The translations under genes and the position numbers were made by a program. A DNA stretch of 64,000 bases from Daedaleopsis sinensis (lineage: Eukaryota > Basidiomycota > Agaricomycetes > Polyporales > Polyporaceae): positions 1,612,001 through 1,676,000 of the forward strand of contig CM066300.1 of assembly GCA_033807695.1 (NCBI GenBank), in the 5' to 3' direction. Positions 11,476 to 22,582 of the stretch are shown here, piece after piece; position 1 is the first letter of the stretch; every line of letters begins with the position of its first letter. The notes under the pieces are model-generated. The model did not search any database. It was not told where the DNA came from and saw nothing but the letters and a program-made list of their open reading frames with translations.

Positions 11476-11982
11476 TCGTCAGCAGGTCTCTTGCGCTACC
11501 TTGTGAGTCGTGCAACGTCCATCGTCCGTGGTCCGGTTGACTAATGCCGTTATGGCGTGTCTGTAGCTCTCTTCCATTGCCATTGTCTCAGAAGACGCGC
11601 CCGTTGTGCGGCCGCGTCTTCTTCCCACACCCCCACACCCCATCCTTCTATGGGTACTCTCGTGACACACCGCGAGGTATCCAGCAGGGACGTCTCCCAT
11701 GCGCGTCGATCCGGGATCGCGCACCATGCATGCTCTATGCTCTATGATGGTACTAGTAGTTGCGCAGGCGGTGGGTGTTGTTGTGCGGGGACGTGTCGAG
11801 TGCATGGCGGTCGCACAGACCGCTGCGTCGCTTGTAGTCTCGTCGTGGTCGCATATGCATGCATGCTTGACTGGACTTCTCGCGCAAAGCGTGTCTGACA
11901 TGGAGCTCTCGATCACGATCGTATGTACGCTAACCTAAACTGACACTGACAGTCCCCACTTCAGAAACTCTGGCCTCCCGCG
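11476..11982. other. Intergenic region, convergent 3' ends
   Basis: Lies between the Ser-rich gene and the first GH28 gene, which point toward each other. Open frames here have skewed composition and no recognisable product. Nothing else seen. Confidence 0.5.
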
Positions 11983-13552
11983 TTACACGCTTCCGTTGCA
12001 TGCCACATCGCCCAGACCGCCTGCGACATTGCTGCACTCCACTTCGGGTTCCGCCGCCGTCGAGTTGAAGGTCAGACCCTCAACACCTTTGATGGTGATA
12101 TCGAGGCATGGGGCGGCGGCCGAACACTGCAGGCTGGCTAGAAGGTCGTTGGCCACCGTCCCGGTGATGTTCGACCAGGTGATGTTCGAAATCTGGAAAG
12201 TCGAAGTGTCGCAGTCTCCCGTCTGACCGTTGTACGAGGTACACTGGGTGATCTGGGCGACGCCTTGTGTTATGTTGTGGACCACCGAGTCACGGAAAAC
12301 TAGATGCCAGTGTGAGCATCGATCATGACCTGTACACGATTGCACAAAATCCACCGATGTTCTTTGCATAACCTAAGCCACCACCACCGCCTATGTAGAA
12401 CGACGTATCAGCTGTGATGACCGTGACGGAACTTCACGCTCAGTTTCCACATACCGTTAGGAGGGACACCCTTTTGCACGCCCGTCCATGTCTTGACATA
12501 TCCGATGTGTGCGCACCGGTCGCAGACAATCCTCTCGGCAGTCACGTTCTCGATGAACTCGAATACTCCGAGGTACTGTCCGATAGATCCGACTGCGACG
12601 CTGTCGGTGCCATGGAAGTGAGAGTCCTGGACGAGCATGTTCGAAGTGTTCGCCTTGGGCGAAACCGCGTCGTCTCCGCCGGTGACATCCCAGTTTCGTA
12701 TCGTGATATTGTCCGTATAGAACGTGTCGATGCCGTCTGTGTTTTGCGTCGGAGCCTGTAGGGGACGGGCAGGTGTACTGAGGGACAGGTGTGGCTCTAT
12801 ATAGCTCACGCACATACGCTGCTATTCGATACTGAGCTGATAAAGATGTTCTCGAGGAGAACATTCTGCGCGGTGTGTACCGCCATCGTCCAGAACTGGC
12901 TCTGGACAAAGCGCATGCCCTGCATTGTGAAATTCGTGGAGTTGCGAATGACAAGGTTGATAGGCCGTCCAGGCATGTTGCTAGCTCCATTTGCCAGATC
13001 ATACCTTCCAGGAGGAATAAGTAGGTATCACAGTACTGTCATTGGATCGTAGGACGAATGAGCATCTGCCACCAATAGCTTACCAAACTTGACCGTTCCC
13101 GTCAAACGTGCCGTGACCATGACCAGTCCAGAAGATGTCTTCGCCTCCGAAGTCCCAGGCGACGCTCTGGTTTTGATAGCCCAGGGGCAAGCTGTTGTTG
13201 ATCCAGTACGTGGTATTTGTTCCCCACTGGAAAGTACCTGTCAGCTGGTGCCCGAAGACAACAACGGAGAGAGGACGCTCACCAGAAGTGTTCCCTGAAC
13301 GTCTACCACCACGTTCCGCAAACCATGAGTCGCCATGACACGCTCGACATGGTACGTTTTGTTGAGAAATACGACAGAAGCATCGCGGTTGCATCGGGCG
13401 AACGCTGACAGAATGGACGGAGAGTCATCCCCTCCGTCATTCCGCGGTATGACGGTGCAGACACGTCCCTTCTTCACAACTCGCGAGGATCCCGGGGTCA
13501 CCAGGAACGCTGCTACAGAAGTGAGAAGGAGTAGAAAGTGAAGGTATATCAT
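11983..13552 (-). CDS. Secreted GH28 exo-polygalacturonase-like enzyme, copy A
   Basis: Glycoside hydrolase family 28 beta-helix protein, probably acting on pectin outside the cell. Starts MIYLHFLLLLTSVAAFL, a signal peptide, followed by VCTVIPRNDGGDDSPSILSA and WGTNTTYWINNSLPLGYQNQ as in fungal exo-acting GH28 enzymes. Motif I is NTDGIDTF and motif II is TGGDDAVSPKANTSN, which together hold the catalytic aspartates. The segment VAVGSIGQYLGVFEFIENV corresponds to the exo-PG signature GSxGQY, then YVKTWTG where classical enzymes have RIK. The histidine normally just before VAVGS is missing (Asp here). C-terminal Cys pairs (TQCTSYNGQTGDCDTS, LQCSAAAPC) are conserved. Many N-glycosylation sequons. 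About six introns. Tandem with copy B. Confidence 0.85.
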
Positions 13553-13602
13553 ACGGGCTGAGTTAGCTGCTGTGCCTACCTTCCGGGCTTCGAACGCGGT
13601 CA

Positions 13603-13610
13603 GTTTTATA
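13603..13610 (-). promoter_or_regulatory. TATA box of GH28 copy A
   Basis: TATAAAAC on the minus strand, about 50 bp before the ATG at 13552. Confidence 0.55.
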
Positions 13611-13973
13611 GCATTTGCGCCTCGCCGCTGGTGCAAACTCTGCCTTTAATGAGAGTATCATCTGTACAGTCCGGGCCGTTAGAAGTATCACACTTGAGAA
13701 GCTCACAATGAGTTCGTATGCCCGCGTGTCGCCATTCTTGAAGCAAGCGAAGATCACGAAGCCTGTGGATACCCTTAGACGGACCGACAGGAAGAGAAGG
13801 AACCATAGAATGACGTACTTCAGACTGCACAGATGACTTTCAGCGCGGACATAGGCCGTCTGGAATTTGCATCATGCTGCGGAACACTAAGCTAGTGAGC
13901 TTATTCTGGCTACAGTCACTAGTGGACCATTCAAGGAACACCGGAATCCACGTCCCGATGCACATCATCCATC

Positions 13974-15513
13974 TTAAACACCGCGGTTACACTCGACGCT
14001 GCCCGGTCCGAGAGAAACATTGCTACACTCCACATCTGGCTCTGCGGCTGTCGAATTGAACGTCAAGCCTTCTACGCCTGCGACGACTATATCTTCGCAC
14101 GGCGCGGCCCCGGAGCACTGCAGGCTCGCCAGGAGGTTGTTCGCAACGGACCCGGTGACGTTCGACCAGGAAATATTCGACAGCTGAAATGTCGAAGTGT
14201 CGCAGTCTCCAGTCTGGCCACTGAACGAGGTGCATTGAGTGATCTGAGCTACGCCCAGCGGGATGTTGTTGACCACCGAGTCGCGGAAGACTAAATGCGT
14301 GCGTGAGTATTCTACTTGTCTGATTCCACCACCAAAGTGATATTCAAAGACCGACCTATGTTCTTCGCGTAGCCCAGGCCGCCACCGCCCCCTAGAAAAG
14401 AATGTCCATATCCAAACGTCAGCTTTGTTCGTGTACGAAGTGAGGTATATTTCGCTACCGTTGGGCGGGACACCCTTCTGCACGCCCGTCCACGTCTTGA
14501 TATACCCAAGGTGGCGGCACCGGTCACAGGTGATCCTCTCCGCGGTCACGTTCTCGATGAACTCGAACACACCGAGGTACTGTCCGATGGAGCCGATGGC
14601 AATGCCGCTGGTGTCGTGGAACTGAGAGTCCTGCACGAGCATGTTCGACGTGTTGGCCTTGGGTGAGACGGCATCGTCCCCGCAGGTGACGTCCCAATTA
14701 CGGATGGTGATGTTGTTCGTGTAGAAGGTGTCGATACCGTCGGTATTGATCGTCGAGGCCTGCACGGGAGAGTTAAGCCTCGATAAGACTCGACTTTGGT
14801 GGTTCCTGCAGTGCACGTACGCTACTGTTCGATACGGAGCTGATAGTGACGTTCTCGAGCAGGACGTTCTCTGCTGTGTGCACTGCCATCGTCCAGAACT
14901 GGCTTTGGACAAAGCGCATGCCCTGCATCGTGAAGTTCGTAGAGTTGCGAATGACCAAGTTGATCGGCCGTCCGGGCATGTTGCTTGCCCCGTTGTTCAG
15001 ATCGTACCTAAAATATATCTCGGTCGATGTCGGAAGCTACGAAAGGAGACAACCCACCAAGTTTGTCCGTTCCCGTCAAACGTGCCATAGCCGTGTCCTG
15101 TCCAGAAGATATTGTCCCCTCCGAAATCCCAGGCGACGCTTTGGTTCTGATAGCCCAGCGGCAGACCGTTGTGTATCCAGTATGTAGTATCAGTCCCCCA
15201 CTGGCGGAGACCTGTCAGAGTCCTGGGATCTACATCATGACGAAAGGAGGAAGCTCACCACTAGGGTTCCCCGAACATCAACGGTGACGTTGTGCAAGCC
15301 GTGGGTCGCCATGACACGCTCAACGTGGTAGGTTGTGTTGAGGAAGACAACGGATGCATTGCGGTTACACTGAGCAAATGCGGAGAGGATGGACGGAGAA
15401 TCATCTGCTCCATCATCGCTAGGAATGACGGTGCACACGTTGTCCCTCTTCAGTACGCGGGAGGCTGCAGGAGTCGTCAGAACTGCCGATAACAGGAGGG
15501 AGGTGAGCAGCAT
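13974..15513 (-). CDS. Secreted GH28 exo-polygalacturonase-like enzyme, copy B
   Basis: Tandem paralogue of copy A with the same intron plan. Signal peptide MLLTSLLLSAVLTTPAASRV runs into a dibasic LKR that may be a propeptide cleavage site. It then reads VCTVIPSDDGADDSPSILSA, WGTDTTYWIHNGLPLGYQNQ, NTDGIDTF, TCGDDAVSPKANTSN and IAIGSIGQYLGVFEFIENV, then YIKTWTG. The residue before the catalytic aspartate pair is Cys-Gly instead of Gly-Gly. The classical motif III histidine is replaced by Ser. It ends VECNRGV. No disabling mutation is seen. Expected substrate is homogalacturonan or a related pectin; exact specificity cannot be read from sequence. Confidence 0.85.
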
Positions 15514-15555
15514 ATTGTTTCAGTTCTGCGGTACTGTGGCAAGAAAGTTGTCCGC

Positions 15556-15563
15556 TATTTATA
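15556..15563 (-). promoter_or_regulatory. TATA box of GH28 copy B
   Basis: TATAAATA on the minus strand, 43 bp before the ATG at 15513, matching the position of the element in front of copy A. Confidence 0.55.
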
Positions 15564-16809
15564 CGAGTGATCCGATCCAAGTTAGAGTACAACTGGATTT
15601 CCCGTTCATGGGACGCACCTAATTCCACGGGCCGACCGAAGTAGCCCGAATCCCATCTGCTCATGTGCACAAGAAGTTGCATTGTCGTAGTCAATGGCCG
15701 ATAACGAGACCTACTGACACCTTGAGTAGGCCACGAGACGGAGAAGCGAAACAGAATGACGTACGGTGTCATAGACAGATGACTTGCACGGGGGACTGTC
15801 GCCGAACGTTAGCGGAGGGAATACTAGTCACTGTACTCCTCTACGTGTTGTGTGATAAGTGGAACTGTGAGAGTTATTAGGCTCTCACAAGTATTCTGCG
15901 GCCACCCTGCTGTACCGTACGGTATGCGCGGCATGTGTAGTCAATAGGAATCTGTCATGATCATAAACAAACTTCCTAGAACCCGGAGCCCATGTGTATG
16001 TATTGTAGTCTGTGGCCTTCTGTGGCAAGGTCTAGTACAGCCTCAATAACTCTAATGACAACATCTCACTCACTAGCAAAATGCAAGGTCGTACTAGGTA
16101 CGGGGCTGAGGCAACTTGCAAGAGCGACGACCGTGACACGGTGACTTTGACGCGTCTCCCACTGATCGGCAAAGTCCGATCAAATCGCGACACTCAATGG
16201 CGTGGTGGGTTCTGCGCTACAATCCCTTGTACATATACCACATGCCCTCTCACGCAGAACGCTCTATACATGCTTGACCCACCCACATGATCAACACTAC
16301 AAACGCCTTGAACATCCGGAAATGCACTTTGGGAGACCGTCATAAATCGGTGAGTGCGGGGACCGCGTTCCAATAGCGACGGAATATTGTTATAGCGTGC
16401 AAATTCGATCTGTTCTCTCTTCGAACCAGTCGATCGACCTCGGAGAATACACTGCAGAATATCCGCTGAAGTCCTGCGCTCGTGAATGGTTGGCATGCCG
16501 TACGTACTGGACCCGGGGTTAGTCGGAGGATGAAGCAGGCTTCCCAGTCCCAGATCACAAGTTTCGCTCCAGAACTCCACTGGCCCTCTCGCGTCCCCCT
16601 CTTTCCCCTCGCATGCATCCGCTCTCTCTCTGCCCTTAAACTTGATCTCGACGACCTCCAGACGGGATTGAAAGTGCGCTGGCGGCGACGACAGAAGCTG
16701 ACAGTTCTCGACGTATGGCTCGTTCACCTCCGTCGATCGTTCTCGCGCTTCGTGAGTGCTCCACACCTATCTCAACTTGACTCTCAAGACCTCCAAACTA
16801 AGCATAAAC
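15564..16809. other. Divergent intergenic region, GH28-B to ammonium transporter
   Basis: No gene found. The last 250 bp before the transporter ATG are pyrimidine-rich (for example CCCCCTCTTTCCCCTCGC and CTCTCTCTCTGCCC near 16595-16640), typical of basidiomycete core promoters. Confidence 0.5.
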
Positions 16810-18646
16810 ATGCTGTCTCGACGGGCTCCAGGCGATGCCAACGATCAGTGAGTGTGTATTGTGACTTTGCATGGTCGTGGCAAGACAAGTTCTCCGGTCA
16901 GGTTCGACAAAGGCGATGTCTCGTTTATTGCTGTATGTGGAATTCTTGTTTTCTTCATGATCCCCGGCGTCGGTGAGTTCTCGCCTTCTGCCCCCTTCGC
17001 GAACCCACCAACGCATCCGCTGCGCCAGCGTTCCTCTACTCTGGTCTCTCCCGCCGAAAGAGTGCCCTCTCGCTGGTGTGGGCGGTAGCCGCGAGCAACG
17101 CCGTCGTGATCTTCCAATGGTGGTTCTGGGGCTACTCGCTCGCCTTCTCCCCGACAGCGACCAACGGTTACATCGGAAACCTGCGCAGTTTCGCTCTTCG
17201 CAAAGTCCTCGGCGACCCCAGTCCAGGCTCGCCGCTCATTCCCGAGCTGCTATACAGCTTCTACCAGATGGAGTTCGCTTGCGTCACCGTCGCGATCCTC
17301 ATGGGCGCGCTCGCGGAGCGTGGACGCGTCTTCCCCGCCATGGTCTTCACCTTCGTCTGGGTGACGCTCGTCTACTGCCCAATCGCGTGCTGGGCGTGGT
17401 CTGTGAACGGCTGGGGCTTCAAGTGGGGTGTTCTCGACTACGCAGGTGTGTCATGTCGCGGCGCGTTATCTGTCATGCGCGATTGTCTTACACACACCCA
17501 AGGCGGAGGCCCAGTCGAGATCGGCAGCGGAATAGGTGGTCTAGCCTACTCATGGGCGCTTGGCAGACGAAGTGAACGCGAACTCCGGAATTTCCGCCCG
17601 CACAACGTGTCCCTCGTCGGTCTCGGGACGTTTATCCTGTGGTTCGGATGGCTAGGCTTCAACGGCGGGTCGGCGTTCGGCGCAAACCTTCGCGCCATCA
17701 TGGCGATCTGGAACTCGATGATCGCCGCGGCCATGTCAGGAACCGTCTGGTGTCTGCTGGATTACCGCCTCGAACGCAAGTGGTCCATGGTTGGCTTCTG
17801 CTCTGGGACTATCGCGGGGCTTGTCATTGCCACGCCGACGTCGGGGTACATCCCGCAATGGGCTGCCGTCATCATGGGCATACTCGTCGGCGCTATTGCC
17901 AACTACAGCACCAAACGTCCGTGTCTTGCCGTTCTCTTCCGTGTATCTCATTGCTGATAAACGATCACAGTGAAGTTCATCCTCAGGATAGACGATGCAC
18001 TCGGTATGCATAAATCTTCATTAACTGCAATTTCTACTCATACTGCTTGCTCAGATTTGTGCGCCGAGCACGCTATCGGCGGCATATTGGGCCTGCTGCT
18101 GAACGCTCTATTTGCTGACAGGGATATCATCGCTCTCGACGGTGTGAACACCTCCGCGGAAGGCGGCTGGCTCAACCATAACTGGAAACAACTCTACATC
18201 CAGTTCACATACGTCGTCGCATGCGTCGCATACACCTTTATCGTCACCGCGGCCATCGCGATGACGCTCAACTCCATCCCAGCCCTCCGCTTGCGCGCGA
18301 CACCGGAGGAAGAGGTGCTCGGCATAGACGACGCGGAGGTGCGTACATCCGTGCTCGTCACGCATTCATCCCCTTGCTGATAGTGCTGTAGATCGGCGAG
18401 TTCGCCACGGACTACATCGAAGTCCGCCGTGACTATACTGATTGGACACCCATGTATCACCGCAAGGACGACTCGGCCTCGGACACGCCTCTCGCCGCTG
18501 GCGACCGCCATGGTGTGCCGGACAACGAGCTGTCGGCCCATTCCAATCGGGCTGCCCACCCCAATGGACAAGCGAAGGCAGCCCCCGCATTGCCGGCGAT
18601 CTCGGAGAAGCCGGAAGTCCATGAAAATGGGAATGGCGTACAATAG
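16810..18646 (+). CDS. Ammonium transporter, Mep/Amt family (Mep1/3-like)
   Basis: Plasma-membrane ammonium permease with eleven predicted helices. Starts MLSRRAPGDANDQ at 16810; an intron (16848-16901) joins it to FDKGDVSFIAVCGILVFFMI. Family signatures follow: AFLYSGLSRRKSALSLVW, WWFWGYSLAFSPTATNGYIG, YSFYQMEFACVTVAILMGAL, LGTFILWFGWLGFNGGSAFG and AEHAIGGILGLLLNALFAD. The second pore histidine is present (AEHAIGG). The first twin-histidine position reads GGGPVEIGSG, so it is Glu, as in yeast Mep1/Mep3 and unlike Mep2. The C-terminal tail holds IGEFATDYIEVRRDY, the conserved cytosolic region, then a Ser/Pro/Asn-rich end. Six or seven introns. Nitrogen-repression control is expected for the family but no clear GATA cluster was established. 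Confidence 0.92.
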
Positions 18647-18967
18647 CAAAGCAGACGTTGCCATGAGTTCCTATTGAACTATTGAAATATAAGTTGTTTA
18701 CATAAAATGAATTCTAGCTAGATACCTCGACGTGGGCGCCGCAGGCCGAGGCAGCCCACCCGAGGTGCGGCGCCGCTGACAAGCCTGTGGGGGCTGATCT
18801 GTAAATATTGCCATTCATATTCACGGATTCGAACATTTTGACTGTGTACTTAGGAAAAACGGTCGTATTCAAACGGTTTTCTCATCGACATCCCCCAGGG
18901 GCCAGGGCCGTGACGGGGTCACGGGAAGCGGCGTAGCTGAAAGGATGTACAGGGAGGACTGCAACTA
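18647..18967. other. Convergent 3' intergenic region
   Basis: AT-richer 3' flank shared by the ammonium transporter and the next minus-strand gene. No gene seen. Confidence 0.5.
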
Positions 18968-19910
18968 TTAGGACGAACCCGCGTACGTAGAGTACTTCAG
19001 ATACTCCCTCACTTCATCCTCACAAAAAGGCCAACTGTCCTTGCTAATGTCCTCAAAAAGGACATGAAAGATGGGGTCCTGCCCCTCGGGAGCCATATAA
19101 CAAGTAACCCTCCATGTCCCTCTCTCCTCCAGTTCGGAGGAGATCCCAGAGTAATCAAAGCGCTTCCCAACCATTGACTGGGGGTAGCTGAGGAAGTGCT
19201 CGATGTCCCTCTCAGTGACTGCTGCACTCCTGGTTACTGCTGCAGCTGCTGCTGGACGGAACGTTCCAGATGAGCGTGATGAGGAAGGGGTGATGGGACT
19301 ATTCTGGGCACGTGGAGTCGCAGGACCGGTGAGGGACTCGTTGTGGGCACGTGGTGTTGCAAGACCTGAAGCCAGCGGCTGGATGCTTTCAATGTTAGCG
19401 GCGAACCTGTTGCAAACACGGTCACTAGGATGATGCATACTGAAGGAGTAGTAGAAGTTGTTGTACTCACGCTTGACCAAGCTCCTTGTTAAATTGCATA
19501 CAAATGTTCGGTTGTTCTTGGAAAGCTTGGACCAGACGATGCTGTATATAGATGATCGCGGCGGATGTGGCGATGTGGAATCGCTTGACGCGACTAGTAA
19601 TGATTCATGGTGAGAGTCAAGCAGAAGAGAGAGAGTCAGTGCGTACTCACTCCTCCGGAGTCTGTGGAGGCGTCAGAGCCTCGATCGCCTGGTCGACCTG
19701 GTCGAGATAGTGATCTTCGTCTCCATGAAACTGGATGAGGGACTCGGGATCTTTGTGGACATCGGGGTGGGATTGAAAGGTGGCGACCAGTTCGTCGCGA
19801 ATGCTCCGGGGTATTTTGCTCAACTCTGCCGCGTCTTCGGACCCGATGCGTTGGTAGCGTGCTAGATCTTGCACGAGTCTGGCAGTAATTTGGGATGGAG
19901 TGAGAGACAT
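18968..19910 (-). CDS. Hypothetical protein, about 265 residues
   Basis: Three-exon gene of unknown function. Exon 1 starts MSLTPSQITARLVQDLARYQ and runs to ALTPPQTPE. Exon 2 reads RVKRFHIATSAAIIYIQHRL, then VQAFQEQPNICMQFNKELG. Exon 3 reads FAANIESIQPLASGLATPRA, a Ser/Pro/Thr linker with ATPRA repeats, then an acidic C-terminal domain (ERDIEHFLSYPQSMVGKRFD, WRVTCYMAPEGQDPIFHVLF, CEDEVREYLKYSTYAGSS). Splice sites are GTGAGT...CTAG and GTGAGT...ACAG and keep one frame throughout. No signal peptide or membrane span. The C-terminal domain looks folded and may be fungus-specific. Confidence 0.65.
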
Positions 19911-20431
19911 GGCGGAAAAGCAAGAGGTTGTGGCAGAGAGCTCGGGCAGGAGGACGCAGAGGCCTGCTGATGGTTAACGTTTATCTCAAGTTCTATGTAT
20001 ATGTCCGTGGCGCCGCCAAATATTTGTCTCCCCTAGGCAGACGATGTACGGACCCAAATATGTACATCCCCAGAGAACCGCACCCCCAGAGACCCTTCAG
20101 ACAGCGACGTGGAATAACGAATTTCTTGCACCTGTCTATAAGACGCTTCCCACCAACAATACTCACTGCGTGGAACGTCATAAACGACTCTACTAGCGCA
20201 AGCCATGACCTTACTTCTATCACAATGCCATAGCTAGTTGGTCTAGTAGTGTAAGTATACTGGAGGTTCACAGTAGGCGGCCTATGGGCCCGCCCGATCT
20301 GCCCCTCGCGTATGACATCATCGAAAATACCTAGTCCCGGTAAGTACTTGCTCAGAATCTAGCACAGTGCATCTCAACCTCAGCGTACCACCCAGGCCCT
20401 TCGCTTCCCCACCACCACCATCTCCTCTCAG
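19911..20431. other. Divergent intergenic region
   Basis: Shared upstream region of two divergent unrecognised genes. No gene seen. Confidence 0.5.
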
Positions 20432-21670
20432 ATGCCGCTGCTCACCCGTGCTGCTCGTGCAGCGTCGCGCAACCGACGTGAGAACGACGCGCCCGGTACA
20501 CCACAGAAGACGTCGCACTCGCACAAGAAGGGTTCCCCGGCCACATCATCGCCCAAAACGCTCTTGAAGAAAGCACACCGCCGCGATAGGGTCTTCCATA
20601 TCCAACAAGCAAGCAAGCACCGTCAGATCCTCGCGGACCGCTCCGTCATGCTCAACATCGTGCGTACACACAAGACGCGTCATCAGCTGCGCTTCCACCC
20701 GGTCGTGACCGGGGTGTGCTACCTAGACGACGACGACCCTTCGGAGGACGAGGACGCGCTAGACCAGCCGGGGAATGCGGATGGGGTGCACAGCTTGAAG
20801 GCTCATGCGGGAAGTATAACCTTCGCTTCGTCAAACGAGCACCAAGTGCGCATATAGCTTGTTCCACAGACTGTATCCTCGACTGACTCTTGTTGTTGTG
20901 GCGTTCAGCAGCAGACGTATCCCCGCGGCATCCTGCGGATCCAGAGACCTGAAGTCTACTATCTCAGTCCGACGCCGGAAGATTCTCGTTCTCAAGATGA
21001 TCCGTGGCCGCAGGAAGCCAGGGGTCGCGCTGGTAGTCGCTCTCGGTCCTTGAACAGCAGGTCCCCGCCGGCACCCCCTCCGACCGTGAACACCATTCCC
21101 CGGTCAAGCTCCGTAGACACGGAACGTCCGCACGCCACTCGCTCTCGTTCAACTCGGTCCCGACCGCGGCTCCTCGTCGCACCAGTGGATCAGAATGCCG
21201 CACCCGAGCTGAGCTCGCTCTCCCCGACTCTGGCCTTCTCGAACCCTGCGTTTACAGCCGACCTCGCTGGCGTGCAATTCATTGCATCTCGCACTACTCG
21301 TGTCGCCGATCTGTCGTCCGACGACTCTGACGATGCCCGCTGTGTTTATCGTTCTTTATTTGAGACACCTAGTCTCCCCACGCCGGGCGCGACCGCCAAA
21401 CTGCAGAGTTCCGTCACTGTCCCTTGCAACGCGACGACCTCGACTCATTCGCAGAGTGTTGCCGACTGCATACAAAAGGAACATTCCGACGAGAGTCGGC
21501 GCACCGACATGACCAGAGCCAAGGTTCGACTTGACGCACGCACTTCCCATGCCAACGGTGCTCGGCTCGAGCTTCCCCGCAATCGCGTCGACCGTGTCCT
21601 CTTGTGGTTCTCTCTGGTCTACTTCCCTGTTGCTCTCGCAATGCTTGGGCGCATCTTCGGCTTGGTTTGA
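20432..21670 (+). CDS. Hypothetical tail-anchored Ser/Arg-rich protein
   Basis: Unrecognised gene. Exon 1 begins MPLLTRAARAASRNRRENDA and reads HKKGSPATSSPKTLLKKAHR, DRVFHIQQASKHRQILADR and an acidic DDDDPSEDEDALDQ stretch. An intron with donor GTGCGC after NEHQ and acceptor GTTCAG joins to QQTYPRGILRIQRPEVYYLS, then a long Ser/Arg/Pro-rich region. The protein ends with a single hydrophobic segment VLLWFSLVYFPVALAMLGRI, then FGLV*, the pattern of a C-terminal tail anchor. A possible alternative intron begins at GTGCGT near 20660. Role unknown; membrane attachment is an inference from the last 25 residues. Confidence 0.6.
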
Positions 21671-21973
21671 CTGTGTACCTCGGTGTTCCACGGCATCTTC
21701 TAGGTTTGAAGGCAGGCAGCTAGTAGTCGCACTCTGAGTGTGCCATGTCCTGGGGCGGCGGGCGAATATGCAGTTGTCACTTCTTTGTAGACGGTCGTCG
21801 GTATTGTGATACTATGAAACGCCAAATCGTGCAGCTTTTTCGCGGCGTTCGAATAATCAATAATCAGCTGTTTGGCCAATGGCATGTGTGCCTGACTGCA
21901 CTACCGTCTCATGCCCTGGGTCTTTCCCGCTGACGACAATATCGACAGGCCTTACACCGTGTAAGTTCGCGTC

Positions 21974-22451
21974 AAGTCCACCGACACCATCCATTCCCTC
22001 TGTGTCTTCGTACCTGCACGACGGTTGTACTGACTATACCTCCTTCGACGCCACTCACAGCGGTACGCTCGTACATGCCAATTTGCGCACAACCTCGTCC
22101 ATACACCATATGATCAATATCTCTGGCGTGAGCTATACCTCGGCTTCTCATACGACGACCTCCGCGCCGCTCTCCCCATGCCCAGAGGCTCGTACGCTAC
22201 TGCCACCCCATCATCGTGATCTCTTGCATAACGTCAGCCCGAGCAGGACTGGGAGGGCCGCCAGCATGTCCCATGCCAGTGGAGAACAGAGCTGCAGCGA
22301 CAGGCGGAGCTCATCGCAGCGTCGGGCGCCCGCGACGCCGCACTTCTCGAGGCCGCGCACGAAACCTTCCTGTCGTGGGCCCCGACGAAGCCAAGATGAA
22401 GAAGGACGGCAGCAAGCCCGAGGACTCTCTGTCGCATTCCAAGATTAAGTA
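21974..22451 (+). pseudogene. Decayed F-box gene fragment
   Basis: Relic of the gene now at 43471-45671, on the opposite strand and 21 kb away. It matches from the start region (TCCACCGACACCATCCATTC, whose ATG has become AAG) through the first intron to HTPYDQYLWRELYLG, then TELQRQAELIAASGARDAAL, LEAAHETFLS and GPDEAKMKKDG. The F-box core is lost, a stop follows GSYATATPSS, and the reading frame shifts at least twice. Nothing matching the downstream half of the parent gene was found. Probably not translated. Confidence 0.75.
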
Positions 22452-22582
22452 GCTTTTTTTGGCCGCGTGGCTCACCACATCTGGGACACTCTCGGATCGA
22501 TAACACTGGATCACTGATATTTGTACAATACAATACTTGATTCATCGTCATTGGTCTTCGTCAACCTTCTCATTCGATCCAT

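Noticed and set aside
16194..16766. 190-codon minus-strand frame before the ammonium transporter
   Set aside because: No recognisable domain, and it overlaps the pyrimidine-rich promoter region.
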